From: Piezodorus guildinii
Lineage: Eukaryota > Arthropoda > Insecta > Hemiptera > Pentatomidae
Assembly (NCBI GenBank): GCA_023052935.1
Contig: CM041297.1
Location: forward strand, 111,777,563-111,841,562
Direction of reading: 5' to 3'
DNA: 64,000 nt
This document shows, piece after piece, positions 55,855 through 64,000 of the stretch. The stretch's first letter is position 1. Each line of letters starts with the position of its first letter. Under the pieces are notes generated by a model that was not told the DNA's origin, did not search any database, and worked only from the letters and a program-made list of their open reading frames with translations. The translations under genes and the position numbers were made by a program.

Positions 55855-58660
55855 TTAAAATTGGTTATTGTCGAGATTCCTTGGAAATTGAATGGATAGG
55901 AAGTAATTGAATAGACGGGATTTAAAGGTTGGAAGGGTATTCGAGTTACGGATATGAGAAGGGATAGAGTTCCATACGGAAGATGATCGGACAATGAAAG
56001 ATCTGTCGAAAGCTGCGGTTCGATGGGGCGGCATATACAAATCAGAAGGCCGTGCTCGAGTGTTGCGGGAATGAATCGAGGATTTGAATAGTAGGAGGTC
56101 AGAGATGTATGATGGACGGCGGGATCGGATTACTTGATAGAGGAAGGATGCCAAGAAGTACTTACGACGATAGGAAGGATAAAGCCACTTTAACTCTTCG
56201 TAGAATCGAGTGACAGAGGTGTCTCTGGAGATCCCAAAGATGAATCGGATGAAACAATTAAATAGCCTTTTTAGTTTTTCCTCAAGATCTCCAGAGACAC
56301 CCCCAAACACCGTACAGCAATAGTCAAAGTGGGGGAATATTAGGGAGGAAACCAGTAGCCTACGGGTTTCTAGAGGAAAGAGGTGACGGATGCCATTTAA
56401 TCGCTTTAGAGTGATGAAGGAGCGGCGGGAGATGTCAGAAATATGGTTTTTCCAGGAGAGGGTCTGGTCAAAAGTGATTCCAAGGTTTTTAATGGAGTGA
56501 AGGAATTCTATTGGATCATTATTTAGCCTTAGCATTCAACTTTAGCTTGTTATCTGTGGCCCACTGACTAATTTTATTTAAATCATTTTGTAGCTTATCG
56601 GCTGCTAGTAATAGATCTGAGGGTGGGAAGGACAGGTAAATTTGGAAATCGTCAGCATACAAATGATATTGGGAGTGATCAATGAGGCGAGGAAGGTCAT
56701 TTATGTAAATGGCAAATAGGGTGGGAGACAGTGATGAGCCCTGTGGGACACCACAGGATAGAGGCAGAGTCGTGGAAGGAGTTTGGCCTGGAACCACTAC
56801 GTACTGGGAACGGTCAGAAAGGAAGGACTTGAACCATCGCAGAGCACTATTAGATAGAGGAAGATTTCTAAGTTTGGAAAGGAGAATGTTGTGATCAACG
56901 GTGTCGAAAGCTTTGGAAAAATCTAAAAGGATAAGGATTGTTAGTTGTTGGTGTTCCATGGCGGTTTGGAGGTCCTGAGTTATTTTAAGGAGAGCGGATT
57001 GAGTAGAATACCCTGCTCGGAAGCCGGATTGTAGAGGATTCAAGAGGGAATTTTCTTCTAGGAAATTTGAGAGCTGGGTTTGCACAAGGCGTTCCAGTGG
57101 CTTGGAAAGATTAGACAGGAGTGAAATAGGACGGAAGTCAAGCGGAGAAGAGGGGTTTGAGATTTTGTTCAATGGTCGGACAAGAGCGGTTTTCCAAGAG
57201 GTAGGAAATATGGAATATTGCAAGGAAAAATTGTAAACATGACAAAGAATGGGTAATAGGACCGGAAGACAGGATTTTATTAATGTTACAGGGATGTTAT
57301 CAGGTCCATAATCATTGGTGTGGGATTTAAGGATTGTGGTTAATAATTCCTCATCTGAGATGTGAGAGAAGAAAAAGCTATTTGGGTCAAAGCTATGATG
57401 TTCAATATCGGTAAAGGATGGCGAGTTAGGAGCAAAGGATGTGAAATGATTATTAAGATCGTCTGGTGTGACTGGGATTGTGGTGAGGTTATTCGATTCT
57501 GGGAAAGATAATTTACGCAGTATTTTCCATTTTGATTTGGAATCAGGAGCATTGGAGAGGGCGGTATGGATATAGAGGGATTTAGCTCGCCGAACTGCGA
57601 CCTGGGCTTCATTTCGAAGTTCTTTAAAATGCACAAAGTCTGCAGGCAGGCGAGTACGACGAAATTTGCGTCTTGCTGCTTCCCGTCTTCTCATCATTGT
57701 CTTTATTTCAGGAGTCAGCCAAGGCGCAGTTGGGCGGCGTAAGGTTCGGGTTATCATAGGAGCATGTAAGTCTAATAAGGATTTTAGATTTGAGGTAAGA
57801 GCGGAAACCATAGGATCTATGGAATTATAGGAATATATGATGTCCCAATGGAAGGATTCCAGGTCATTTTGAAGGGATTCGAAGGAGAGTAGGTTCAAAT
57901 TACGATAAGAAATCACTTTAGGAGAGAAGGATTTAACGGGTAGGTTGTAAGTAATCTGGATGAGGTCGTGCGAAGAAAGGAACGGGACCGGGTGCTGGGA
58001 AGACGAAAGGACTTTGAGAGGAGAGTCTGTAATATGGAGGTCTAACCAGGTGTCAGAAAATTGAGTATGGTGGGTAGGAGAGTAGGGTACTAGGTAGAGA
58101 TTCAGAGAGAACAAAAGGTTGGAGAGAAAATATCTATCTGACGATTCAGATGCCATATTAACATTAAAGTCTCCTGAGATAATGATATTAGAATAGCAGG
58201 AAACCATTTGGATAAGGGAAGATTCAAATAGGTCATCGAATGGTATGTGAGGCGGTCGGTAGACAATTACATAAAGGAGAGGAGATGAGAAAGTTGAAAT
58301 CTCCACAAATATATATTCAAGATGAGGATAGTCAGGAGAAGGAGATTGGAAAAGGATTTTGGCCTCGAGGCTGTCATGTATATACAGACCCACACCACCA
58401 CCCCTGCGATCAGATCTATCATGGCGAAGGAAGGAATAATTGGAGAGGGATACTTGAGAGGATGGGATGTGAGGTTTGAGCCAGGTTTCGGATACAGCTA
58501 TTATGTGATAGAAATTATCTAGAAAATATTGTTGGAATTCATCGATATGGGCTATGAGGGATTGTGCATTAACGTGACAGGACATGAGGAGATTGGTCAT
58601 GACTGGGAATGTGAAGTAATAGAACAGGAAAAATTTTTTAGGTTTAGGAATAGGATACAA
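55855..58660 (-). pseudogene. CR1 ORF2: endonuclease and reverse transcriptase
   Basis: First frame 58660-56519 (713 codons). Endonuclease: CHVNAQSLIAHIDEF, AVSETWLKPHI, RRGGGVGLYIHD, IIISGDFNVNMA, FSDTWLDLHITD and LSSHDLIQI carry the catalytic N, E, D/N, D and H. Reverse transcriptase: LILLDFSKAFDTVDHNIL (A), LSCGVPQGSSLSPTLFAIYI (B), YHLYADDFQIYL (C), all intact. It stops at LKLNAKAK. The rest continues in another frame (56535-55855, LRLNNDPIEFLHSIKNLGIT), so a small deletion broke the ORF at the start of the thumb. Downstream RLFNCFIRFIFGISRDTSV and RPSDLYMPPHRTAAFDRSFI are the CR1 C-terminus. One lesion makes it inactive. Confidence 0.9.
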
Positions 58661-58951
58661 TACATTTTTAAGAAGTGTTCAATAAAATAAGAAAAAAAAT
58701 AATACAATTTCAAAAAATTCAATAAAAAATAAGATAAATATATAATTAATGACTTAATGAATCTATATAATATTAAAAATACATTTTCGGGAGAAATATA
58801 AATAAAAAAGGAAAACAAATAAAAATTATTGCTACTGAAAAGTTTTAACATAGAAAAAAAATAAAAGTAAACCAACAAAAATAAACATAACTAATACTTC
58901 TGTGAGAAAAAATAAACCTTTTATAATCAGTTGGAGACTAACTAAAATATA
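58661..58951 (-). other. ORF1-ORF2 spacer of the CR1 element
   Basis: A very AT-rich 290-bp spacer between the two ORFs. The minus frame 58878-58597 is leucine/phenylalanine/tyrosine-rich through composition only. Confidence 0.5.
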
Positions 58952-59869
58952 TCAGGTAAAAACGTCCAAGTCGGTTGGCTTACTTACTATTACCACCGGG
59001 AAGCCATCAGATTTCTGACACCTAACTCTACCCCCACTAAACCAGACATACTTTATGTTCACGGCAACTTTTTTCTGCCTGGCTAACCAGTAGAGGTGTC
59101 GGTTGGCGGGTGTCATTGCTTCGCTCACATAAACTCGATGGGAATCATTTTCTCCCCAGCCTAGGTGTCGGGTAGAGAAATCTCTTTTTACTCTCCTTAA
59201 CTGCACCAACTCGTCCCTTAAGGTCTGACGGACAAAACGAACAATTATAGGTCCCGGCGTTCCTTCCTGTTTCGGCCTGAGCCGCGCGGCGTGGTCCAGA
59301 TCGGCCGGTGTCAGCTGGATGCCCAGTCCCGCTCCGACGCTCATTATCGTGCCCACCACGGTCTCTCCTGGCTTTTCTGGGATACCTCTTATTTCTAAGG
59401 TATTTGACAATTGGGTTTGTTCTGCATAAATTAGACGGCTCTCTAGGTCTGTTATTTTTTGTTTTAGGGTGTTATTTTCGATAGTTATTGTTTCCATTTT
59501 CTTGTTTTGTTCCTCCAGAAGATTTTCTATTTTTAATAATCTCTCCATATTTTCAAAGGAGAGGTCATTTTGTTTTTGGAGTGTTTCTTTAATACTTTTT
59601 AATTCGTCTATTCCTTGTAGTCGTGCCTTCATCTCCCTAACTTCAACGGCGAGCGCCCTCAGTATTTCTAACATAGAACTAGGGTCAGTTACTGGTGATG
59701 TTTGTGAAGCTGTGTCACAATCGGGGCATATCCATTTTTTAATATTTTCGTGGTCTATTGCTTCCATTTTAAGACATTTAGCATGATAAATGTTGTGACA
59801 ACTATTACACACTATTTTTGCTTTATCGTCTCTTCCTACGCTTTTATTGCAATATTTACAATTTGCCAT
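58952..59869 (-). CDS. CR1 ORF1 with PHD-type zinc finger (305 aa)
   Basis: Intact frame. Residues 4-53 form a PHD/C4HC3 finger (CKYCNKS..CNSCHNIYHAKC..WICPDC). Residues about 60-150 are charged and probably coiled coil (LQGIDELKSIKETLQKQ; ENNTLKQKITDLESRL). Residues about 155-300 resemble the C-terminal nucleic-acid-binding domain of LINE ORF1 proteins with such fingers (NTLEIRGIPE, ADLDHAARLRPK, GPIIVRFVRQTLRDEL, HRVYVSEAMTPANRHLYWLA). It would coat element RNA as a trimer-like RNP. The ATG at 59869 lies about 65 nt from the element's 5' end. The intact ORF suggests a young copy. Confidence 0.88.
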   Translation of the reverse strand: MANCKYCNKSVGRDDKAKIVCNSCHNIYHAKCLKMEAIDHENIKKWICPDCDTASQTSPVTDPSSMLEILRALAVEVREMKARLQGIDELKSIKETLQKQNDLSFENMERLLKIENLLEEQNKKMETITIENNTLKQKITDLESRLIYAEQTQLSNTLEIRGIPEKPGETVVGTIMSVGAGLGIQLTPADLDHAARLRPKQEGTPGPIIVRFVRQTLRDELVQLRRVKRDFSTRHLGWGENDSHRVYVSEAMTPANRHLYWLARQKKVAVNIKYVWFSGGRVRCQKSDGFPVVIVSKPTDLDVFT

Positions 59870-59934
59870 AGCGGAATAAAAAAAATAAATGGCGGGTAAA
59901 TAAACGAAAGTGAATGAAACGATAATATAAACAC

Positions 59935-61523
59935 AGTATTTGGAGAGACTTTACTAACTCCATTCCACCATACTTAACAAACTCTCCAACTATACTATCC
60001 CGTCCTGGAGCTTTTCCTGTCTTGATCTTTTCGATAGCTAGCTCAACTTCTTCCTCCTCGATGACCTCATCGAACTCAGCTTCATTCCAGCGCCCTTCTT
60101 GACTGTCCAAAGGACACACATATTTGTTTATGAATTGTTTTTCATAATGTCTCCTCCATACCTCTAGGATGCCTTTATCTTCTGAGACCATTTCTCCTAG
60201 CTCATTCTTAATATTCCTGATTCCCTTGACTGTTCGGCCTCTCAGTGCTTTGATTTTTTTCCAGAATAGCTTTATGTTTTCACCATGATCTTGGTTCAAT
60301 CTCTCTCCAAATTCTTCCCAAGATCTCCTTTTTGCAGTTTTTACGGCCTCTTTGGTATTATTCCTGGTCAATATATATGACTGCCATTTTTCCGCAGTTT
60401 TGGCAGTGCAATAATTTTTCCAGGCTACCTTCTTTTCCTTAACCAATGCTTTTAATTCATCGCTCCACCATGCAGTCCTTTTACCTTTTGTATATATTCT
60501 TTTGACTCCGCAGACCAATGTAGCCGACTCTAGGATACTCTCCTTTATATGTTTCCATACATCATCCAAACTAGCATCCGCATCCAATTCCTGAAGTTTT
60601 CTTTTCAGTTCCTCTTCATACCTCTGTCTTATCTGAGGGTCCTGAAGCTTTTTTACCTCAATCCTAGCGTATGCTTTTGGTTTTGTCTTGCGCTCCTTAA
60701 GTATCCTCGTATCGGCAACCAGTAGCATATGATCACTACCAATTTCTGCTCCTCTGATAACCTTAACATCAGTGAAAAACCTCCTGATTTCCCGGTCGTA
60801 TATAAAATAGTCAATGATGCTATTTGCATTACGTTCCACTGCTGAGAAGGTGATTTTGTGCACTGGCTTGTGAGGAAAATAAGAATTCCCAATAATCATA
60901 TTATTGTCCACACAGAACTCGATCAGTCGTTGGCCGCTATCATTCTTCACTCTCTCTCCTCCATGTGGACCCATTACACCATGCGTTCTCGTGTGGTCAT
61001 TGCCTATCCGCGCATTGAGGTCTCCCATAATTAGGATGCTCCTGTTACTATTTTTATTTTTGGTCACTAAACGCTCAAGGTCTGCATAAAACTGTTCCTT
61101 ATCCAATATGTTTGCATCGTTTGTCGGAGCATACACTTGTATTAACGTCCAGTTTCCTGTGCGTAAATTAATATTGACTGCAATAAGGCGTGAGTTCACT
61201 GGCTCCCATTCTTCCACTCTTTTGAATAGCTCATCCCTCATTATAATGCCGACTCCCTCTGCAGCTCTATTTCCTGGAGCAACCCCCGAATATATTAACC
61301 TATGACCGTCGTCCATCGCTACCTCTCCAGCTCCTTTTCTTCGTACTTCACTGATTCCTAGAATGTCTAACCTGTACGTCTTCATCTCTTCGATGATTTC
61401 TGATTCTTTGCCTGTAAGGGATCTAATATTCCAAGTTCCCAAACGTATGTCCTTTTCCATGCCGAGTCGTTTCCTTCTAGACTGTCCAAATCCGAGGCTA
61501 TAGCTAATGTTTCTTTGAATCAT
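59935..61523 (-). pseudogene. RTE-like ORF2, endonuclease half
   Basis: From MIQRNISYSLGFG, the AP-endonuclease domain occupies residues about 25-270: RLGTWNIRSLTG (Asn32), ILGISEVRRKG (Glu59), LIMGDLNARIG (Asp168, Asn170), SIIDYFIYDRE (Asp238) and GSDHMLLV (Asp264, His265), so the nuclease looks intact. A basic linker follows (KRTAWWSDELKALVKEKKVA) and the start of the polymerase, GKAPGRDSIVGEFVKYGGME, LVKSLQ, where the CR1 element interrupts; the last 23 residues of the open frame are CR1 leader. It would nick the target strand for primed reverse transcription. Confidence 0.88.
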
Positions 61524-61966
61524 TTTTACATTCTTACGGGTGATTGGCCCAGTAAGAACACAGGTGGTTAGCTATACCCCCAACCTTGGGTCTTCCCAGG
61601 GAAGGTGATCCTGAGGTGAGTACTGTAAATGACCTTATGTGATGAATATGTGTTTAGTGTACTGTTCTGAGTGAGAGGGTACCATGTACTGAACTCGGGA
61701 GCCCGGGGGAGTGTTATACCCCACTAGTCTGGCACTATGACTAGCCCCTGCGGGAATTTTTTGAAACAAAATTTGAAAAACAACAAAATACCACCACATA
61801 TATATTATAAATTACAAAGTCTGGATAACCTGTTCTGCAACCAATTCTTGGTTAACAACAACTTAACAGACATATTCACAAATCTTAGCAAAAAAATTAT
61901 TAATTTAGAACTAAAACAAACGTACTGGTTGATTAACAAAATCAAATTAAAAATAGATAAAATGAT

Positions 61967-62886
61967 TAAAACCGTACAATTTGAATATAATTACACACCG
62001 GAAGAACTTAACAAAATAACTTTTAGGCACATAAGTGAGCTCTAAGTCTCTTTGAGACTCCAGATACAGTAGTTCATGACTCATGGGCACATCGTACCTC
62101 CACAGCACATAAGTGAATTCACATAAGTGAATTCAATGACAACAGTTTTCCTATATTGAAAGGTAAACTAGATAAAAAACTCACTAGGAATATAAAACAA
62201 CCCAAAACCAATAAACCGGACATACCTAAAATAATAAGTAATAACATTAACAACAAAACGACATCACTTAATGCCAATAACATATTAAATGAATACCCAA
62301 TCATAAAAAATGACATATACAATAGGAATGAAGATGAAATGCTAAAAAAATATAACAACTTATATAAGGTAAAAAATAGAGTGGAGAATAAAACAGAAAA
62401 AACAATACCTTATAATATAATTAACGTAAAACCGTACAATTTGAATATAATTACACACCGGAAGAACTTAACAAAATAACTTTTAGGCACATAAGTGAGC
62501 TCTAAGTCTCTTTGAGACTCCAGATACAGTAGTTCATGACTCATGGGCACATCGTACCTCCACAGCACATAAGTGAATTCACATAAGTGAATTCAATGAC
62601 AACAGTTTTCCTATATTGAAAGGTAAACTAGATAAAAAACTCACTAGGAATATAAAACAACCCAAAACCAATAAACCGGACATACCTAAAATAATAAGTA
62701 ATAACATTAACAACAAAACGACATCACTTAATGCCAATAACATATTAAATGAATACCCAATCATAAAAAATGACATATACAATAGGAATGAAGATGAAAT
62801 GCTAAAAAAATATAACAACTTATATAAGGTAAAAAATAGAGTGGAGAATAAAACAGAAAAAACAATACCTTATAATATAATTAACG
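61967..62886 (+). repeat. Perfect 460-bp tandem duplication
   Basis: Unit 1 61967-62426 and unit 2 62427-62886 appear identical by eye, including an identical 79-codon minus-strand shadow frame. 460 is not a multiple of 3, so the duplication shifts the reading frame. Only the outer sequences GATTAAA.. and ..AACGTCTTATC differ. Confidence 0.9.
62027..62134 (+). repeat. 66-bp insertion with 12-bp direct repeats in the Penelope-like ORF
   Basis: GCACATAAGTGA occurs at 62027-62038 and 62105-62116 around 66 bp of unrelated sequence (GCTCTAAGTCTCTTTGAGAC onward); a further ACATAAGTGAATTC follows at 62121-62134. Without the insert the codons read TFRHISEFNDNSFPILKGK. The same structure is in unit 2 (62487 onward), so it predates the tandem duplication. 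Confidence 0.8.
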
Positions 62887-64000
62887 TCTTATCATTAGGA
62901 GATAATTTCAGTTTTGACTTTAAAAATAAACACAGAGATATAATTAAACTAATAATAGACTTGGAAAACATTTATGACAATATGCAAACTTCGGACAATC
63001 ATAAAAATGCAATGAGGAACAAAATATGCACAATAATTAATAATTACATTTCTAATAACAAAAAACCAAATTCACCATTAAATATACAAATTAATAAAGA
63101 TTTGAAACAATTTTTAAATACAAACAAAGATATCATAGTCATAAAATCCGATAAAACTAAAAAACTTGCAATATTATATAAAAAAGAATACGAAGATAAA
63201 ATGTCAGATCTAATAAATTAAAAAACCGAAAAATCAGAAATAACCCAATAGCAGAGTTAACCGAAAAAATTAATGAATTTGTTCAAAAAATACATAAATC
63301 TGGATATATAGATAAAAATACAAAAAACAAATTATTAGCTACAGACAGTACAACACCACGCATACATGGACTTATAAAATTACACAAACATAATAATAAC
63401 TTAAGGCCAATAATAAATAACATAGACGGACCAAATGAAGCTTTATCTAAATTTTTAAATCCTTCCCTTAATCAATTGAATAGAAATAATAATTATGACA
63501 TAAAAAATGCAATGGAGTTAAAAGAAATCCTCAAAAAAACAGAATTAAGAGGGGAAAACTATGAAGTGATAAGTTTAGATGTAGTTTCACTCTTTACTAA
63601 TATTCCCATTGAAGATTGTATCATAATATTAGAAGATAATTGGGATTCCATCAAAAACCATACATCAATAAAAGACAAAAAATGTTCATAGAGGAAATAA
63701 ATTTATGCACGAAATATAATTATTTCATATATACAAATGAATATTACAAACAATTAAATGGATTACCTAGGGGGGGAGTTTTATCGGTGAATCTTAACGG
63801 GATATATTTAAATAAACTATTAACAACACCTATTATCACCAAACATATTATCACCGAATGCTATGCATATGAGAATAAACGACAAAATCATTTATCAGGA
63901 AATGAACATGAGGAAATATTCCAGGTAGAAGAGCAAATCAAGAAGTTGATATTATTTTTTAAATCAAAAAAATATTTCAAAAAATTTAAATTGCAACTTT

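Larger units (their letters stand above)
55337..59934 (-). mobile_element. CR1-clade retrotransposon, essentially full length
   Basis: 4.6 kb inserted in the RTE-like ORF. On minus: a ~65-nt leader, intact ORF1 (59869-58952), ORF2 (58660-55855) and a 3' UTR ending GGGACTTGTCCCAGAATAAA followed by a (TTA)n tail. The junction shows only a 4-bp direct repeat, AGTA (55333-55336, 59935-59938), or microhomology, in line with the short or absent TSDs and microsatellite tails of CR1 elements. Confidence 0.88.
53900..61750 (-). mobile_element. RTE-like non-LTR retrotransposon, cut by a CR1 element
   Basis: Read on minus, the element has a ~230-bp GC-rich 5' leader (about 61750-61524), an endonuclease-reverse transcriptase ORF in two pieces (61523-59935 and 55336-53946), and a short 3' end with GAAGAAG repeats near 53905-53915. 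Removing 55337-59934 rejoins the codons ...KSLQ-ILYQKAWDEKK. Apart from the insertion and one catalytic change it looks recent. The clade is tentative (RTE-like by motif style and C-terminus). Confidence 0.82.
61737..64000 (+). pseudogene. Penelope-like reverse transcriptase, broken
   Basis: N-terminal part 61737-62042: NFLKQNLKNNKIPPHIYYKL, YWLINKIKLKIDKMIK, TFRHISE; the first residues (MTSPCG) may be flank. Then LKGKLDKKLTRNIKQPKTNK (twice, from the duplication). After the second copy the frame to 63221 reads NIINVLSLGDNFSFDF and DIIVIKSDKTKKLAILYKKE, the usual Penelope KSDK/KADK block. Next frames: TPRIHGLIKLHKHNNNLRPI, EVISLDVVSLFTNIPIEDCI (motif A with both Asp), and after another shift QLNGLPRGGVLSVNLNGIYL (motif B). 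Motif C and the endonuclease are beyond the edge. At least four disruptions. Confidence 0.85.
61751..64000 (+). mobile_element. Penelope-like retroelement, 5' part, runs off the window
   Basis: The coding sequence of a Penelope-like reverse transcriptase begins near the right end of the RTE-like leader and continues past the window edge. Its GIY-YIG endonuclease, if present, would lie outside. It carries a 460-bp tandem duplication and several frameshifts. No hammerhead motif was found just upstream, consistent with 5' truncation. Confidence 0.85.

Noticed and set aside
62119..62818. Two identical 79-codon hydrophobic minus-strand frames
   Set aside because: They are antisense shadows of the duplicated Penelope-like coding sequence.

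Overview
The window looks like a piece of an AT-rich eukaryotic genome, most probably an arthropod and likely an insect. The reasons are the dense mix of non-LTR retrotransposons (I, Jockey, CR1 and RTE-like), a Penelope-like element, a mellifera-type mariner remnant, tRNA-derived SINEs, long (TA)n/(CT)n tracts and one LINE tail made of the TTAGG-type pentamer. There are no bacterial operons, and I found no host protein-coding gene that I can name. The only candidate for host-derived coding sequence is a broken, possibly processed pseudogene near 4.8-5.3 kb. Species cannot be given from the sequence.

Layout. 1-12 kb: AT-rich DNA with decayed CR1 and Jockey pieces, a SINE (9.2 kb) and a 391-bp inverted-repeat element inside a Jockey copy (10.4 kb). 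12-19 kb: nested Jockey/I-type insertions with readable target-site duplications (TSDs). 20.5-23.3 kb: an internally deleted mariner, an RTE-like fragment split by a SINE, and a piggyBac-like TTAA-flanked MITE candidate. 24.4-29.6 kb: a nearly full-length I-clade retrotransposon, broken by frameshifts. 30-39 kb: CR1/Jockey fragments, the most complete copy of an unclassified ~0.9-kb repeat (called repeat B here), and SINEs. 40-53.5 kb: a zone with a series of hammerhead-ribozyme-like motifs and a ~300-bp-arm palindrome, probably remnants of Penelope-like flanks. 53.9-61.7 kb: an RTE-like retrotransposon cut in two by a 4.6-kb CR1-clade element whose ORF1 is intact. 61.7-64 kb: the 5' part of a Penelope-like element carrying an apparently perfect 460-bp tandem duplication; it runs off the window.

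How it fits together. Almost everything recognisable is a retroelement or its parasite. SINEs end in simple tails like those of local LINEs, and several insertions can be dated relative to one another: I-type into Jockey, Jockey into Jockey, SINE into RTE-like, CR1 into RTE-like. I saw no single undescribed multi-gene system. The signals most worth checking are the hammerhead-like motif series, the palindrome in which one arm has lost the ribozyme core, the TTAGG-type LINE tail, the unclassified repeat B, and the duplicated Penelope-like element.

All identifications come from reading motifs and comparing segments inside this window; no database search was possible. Boundaries described as 'about' are approximate.
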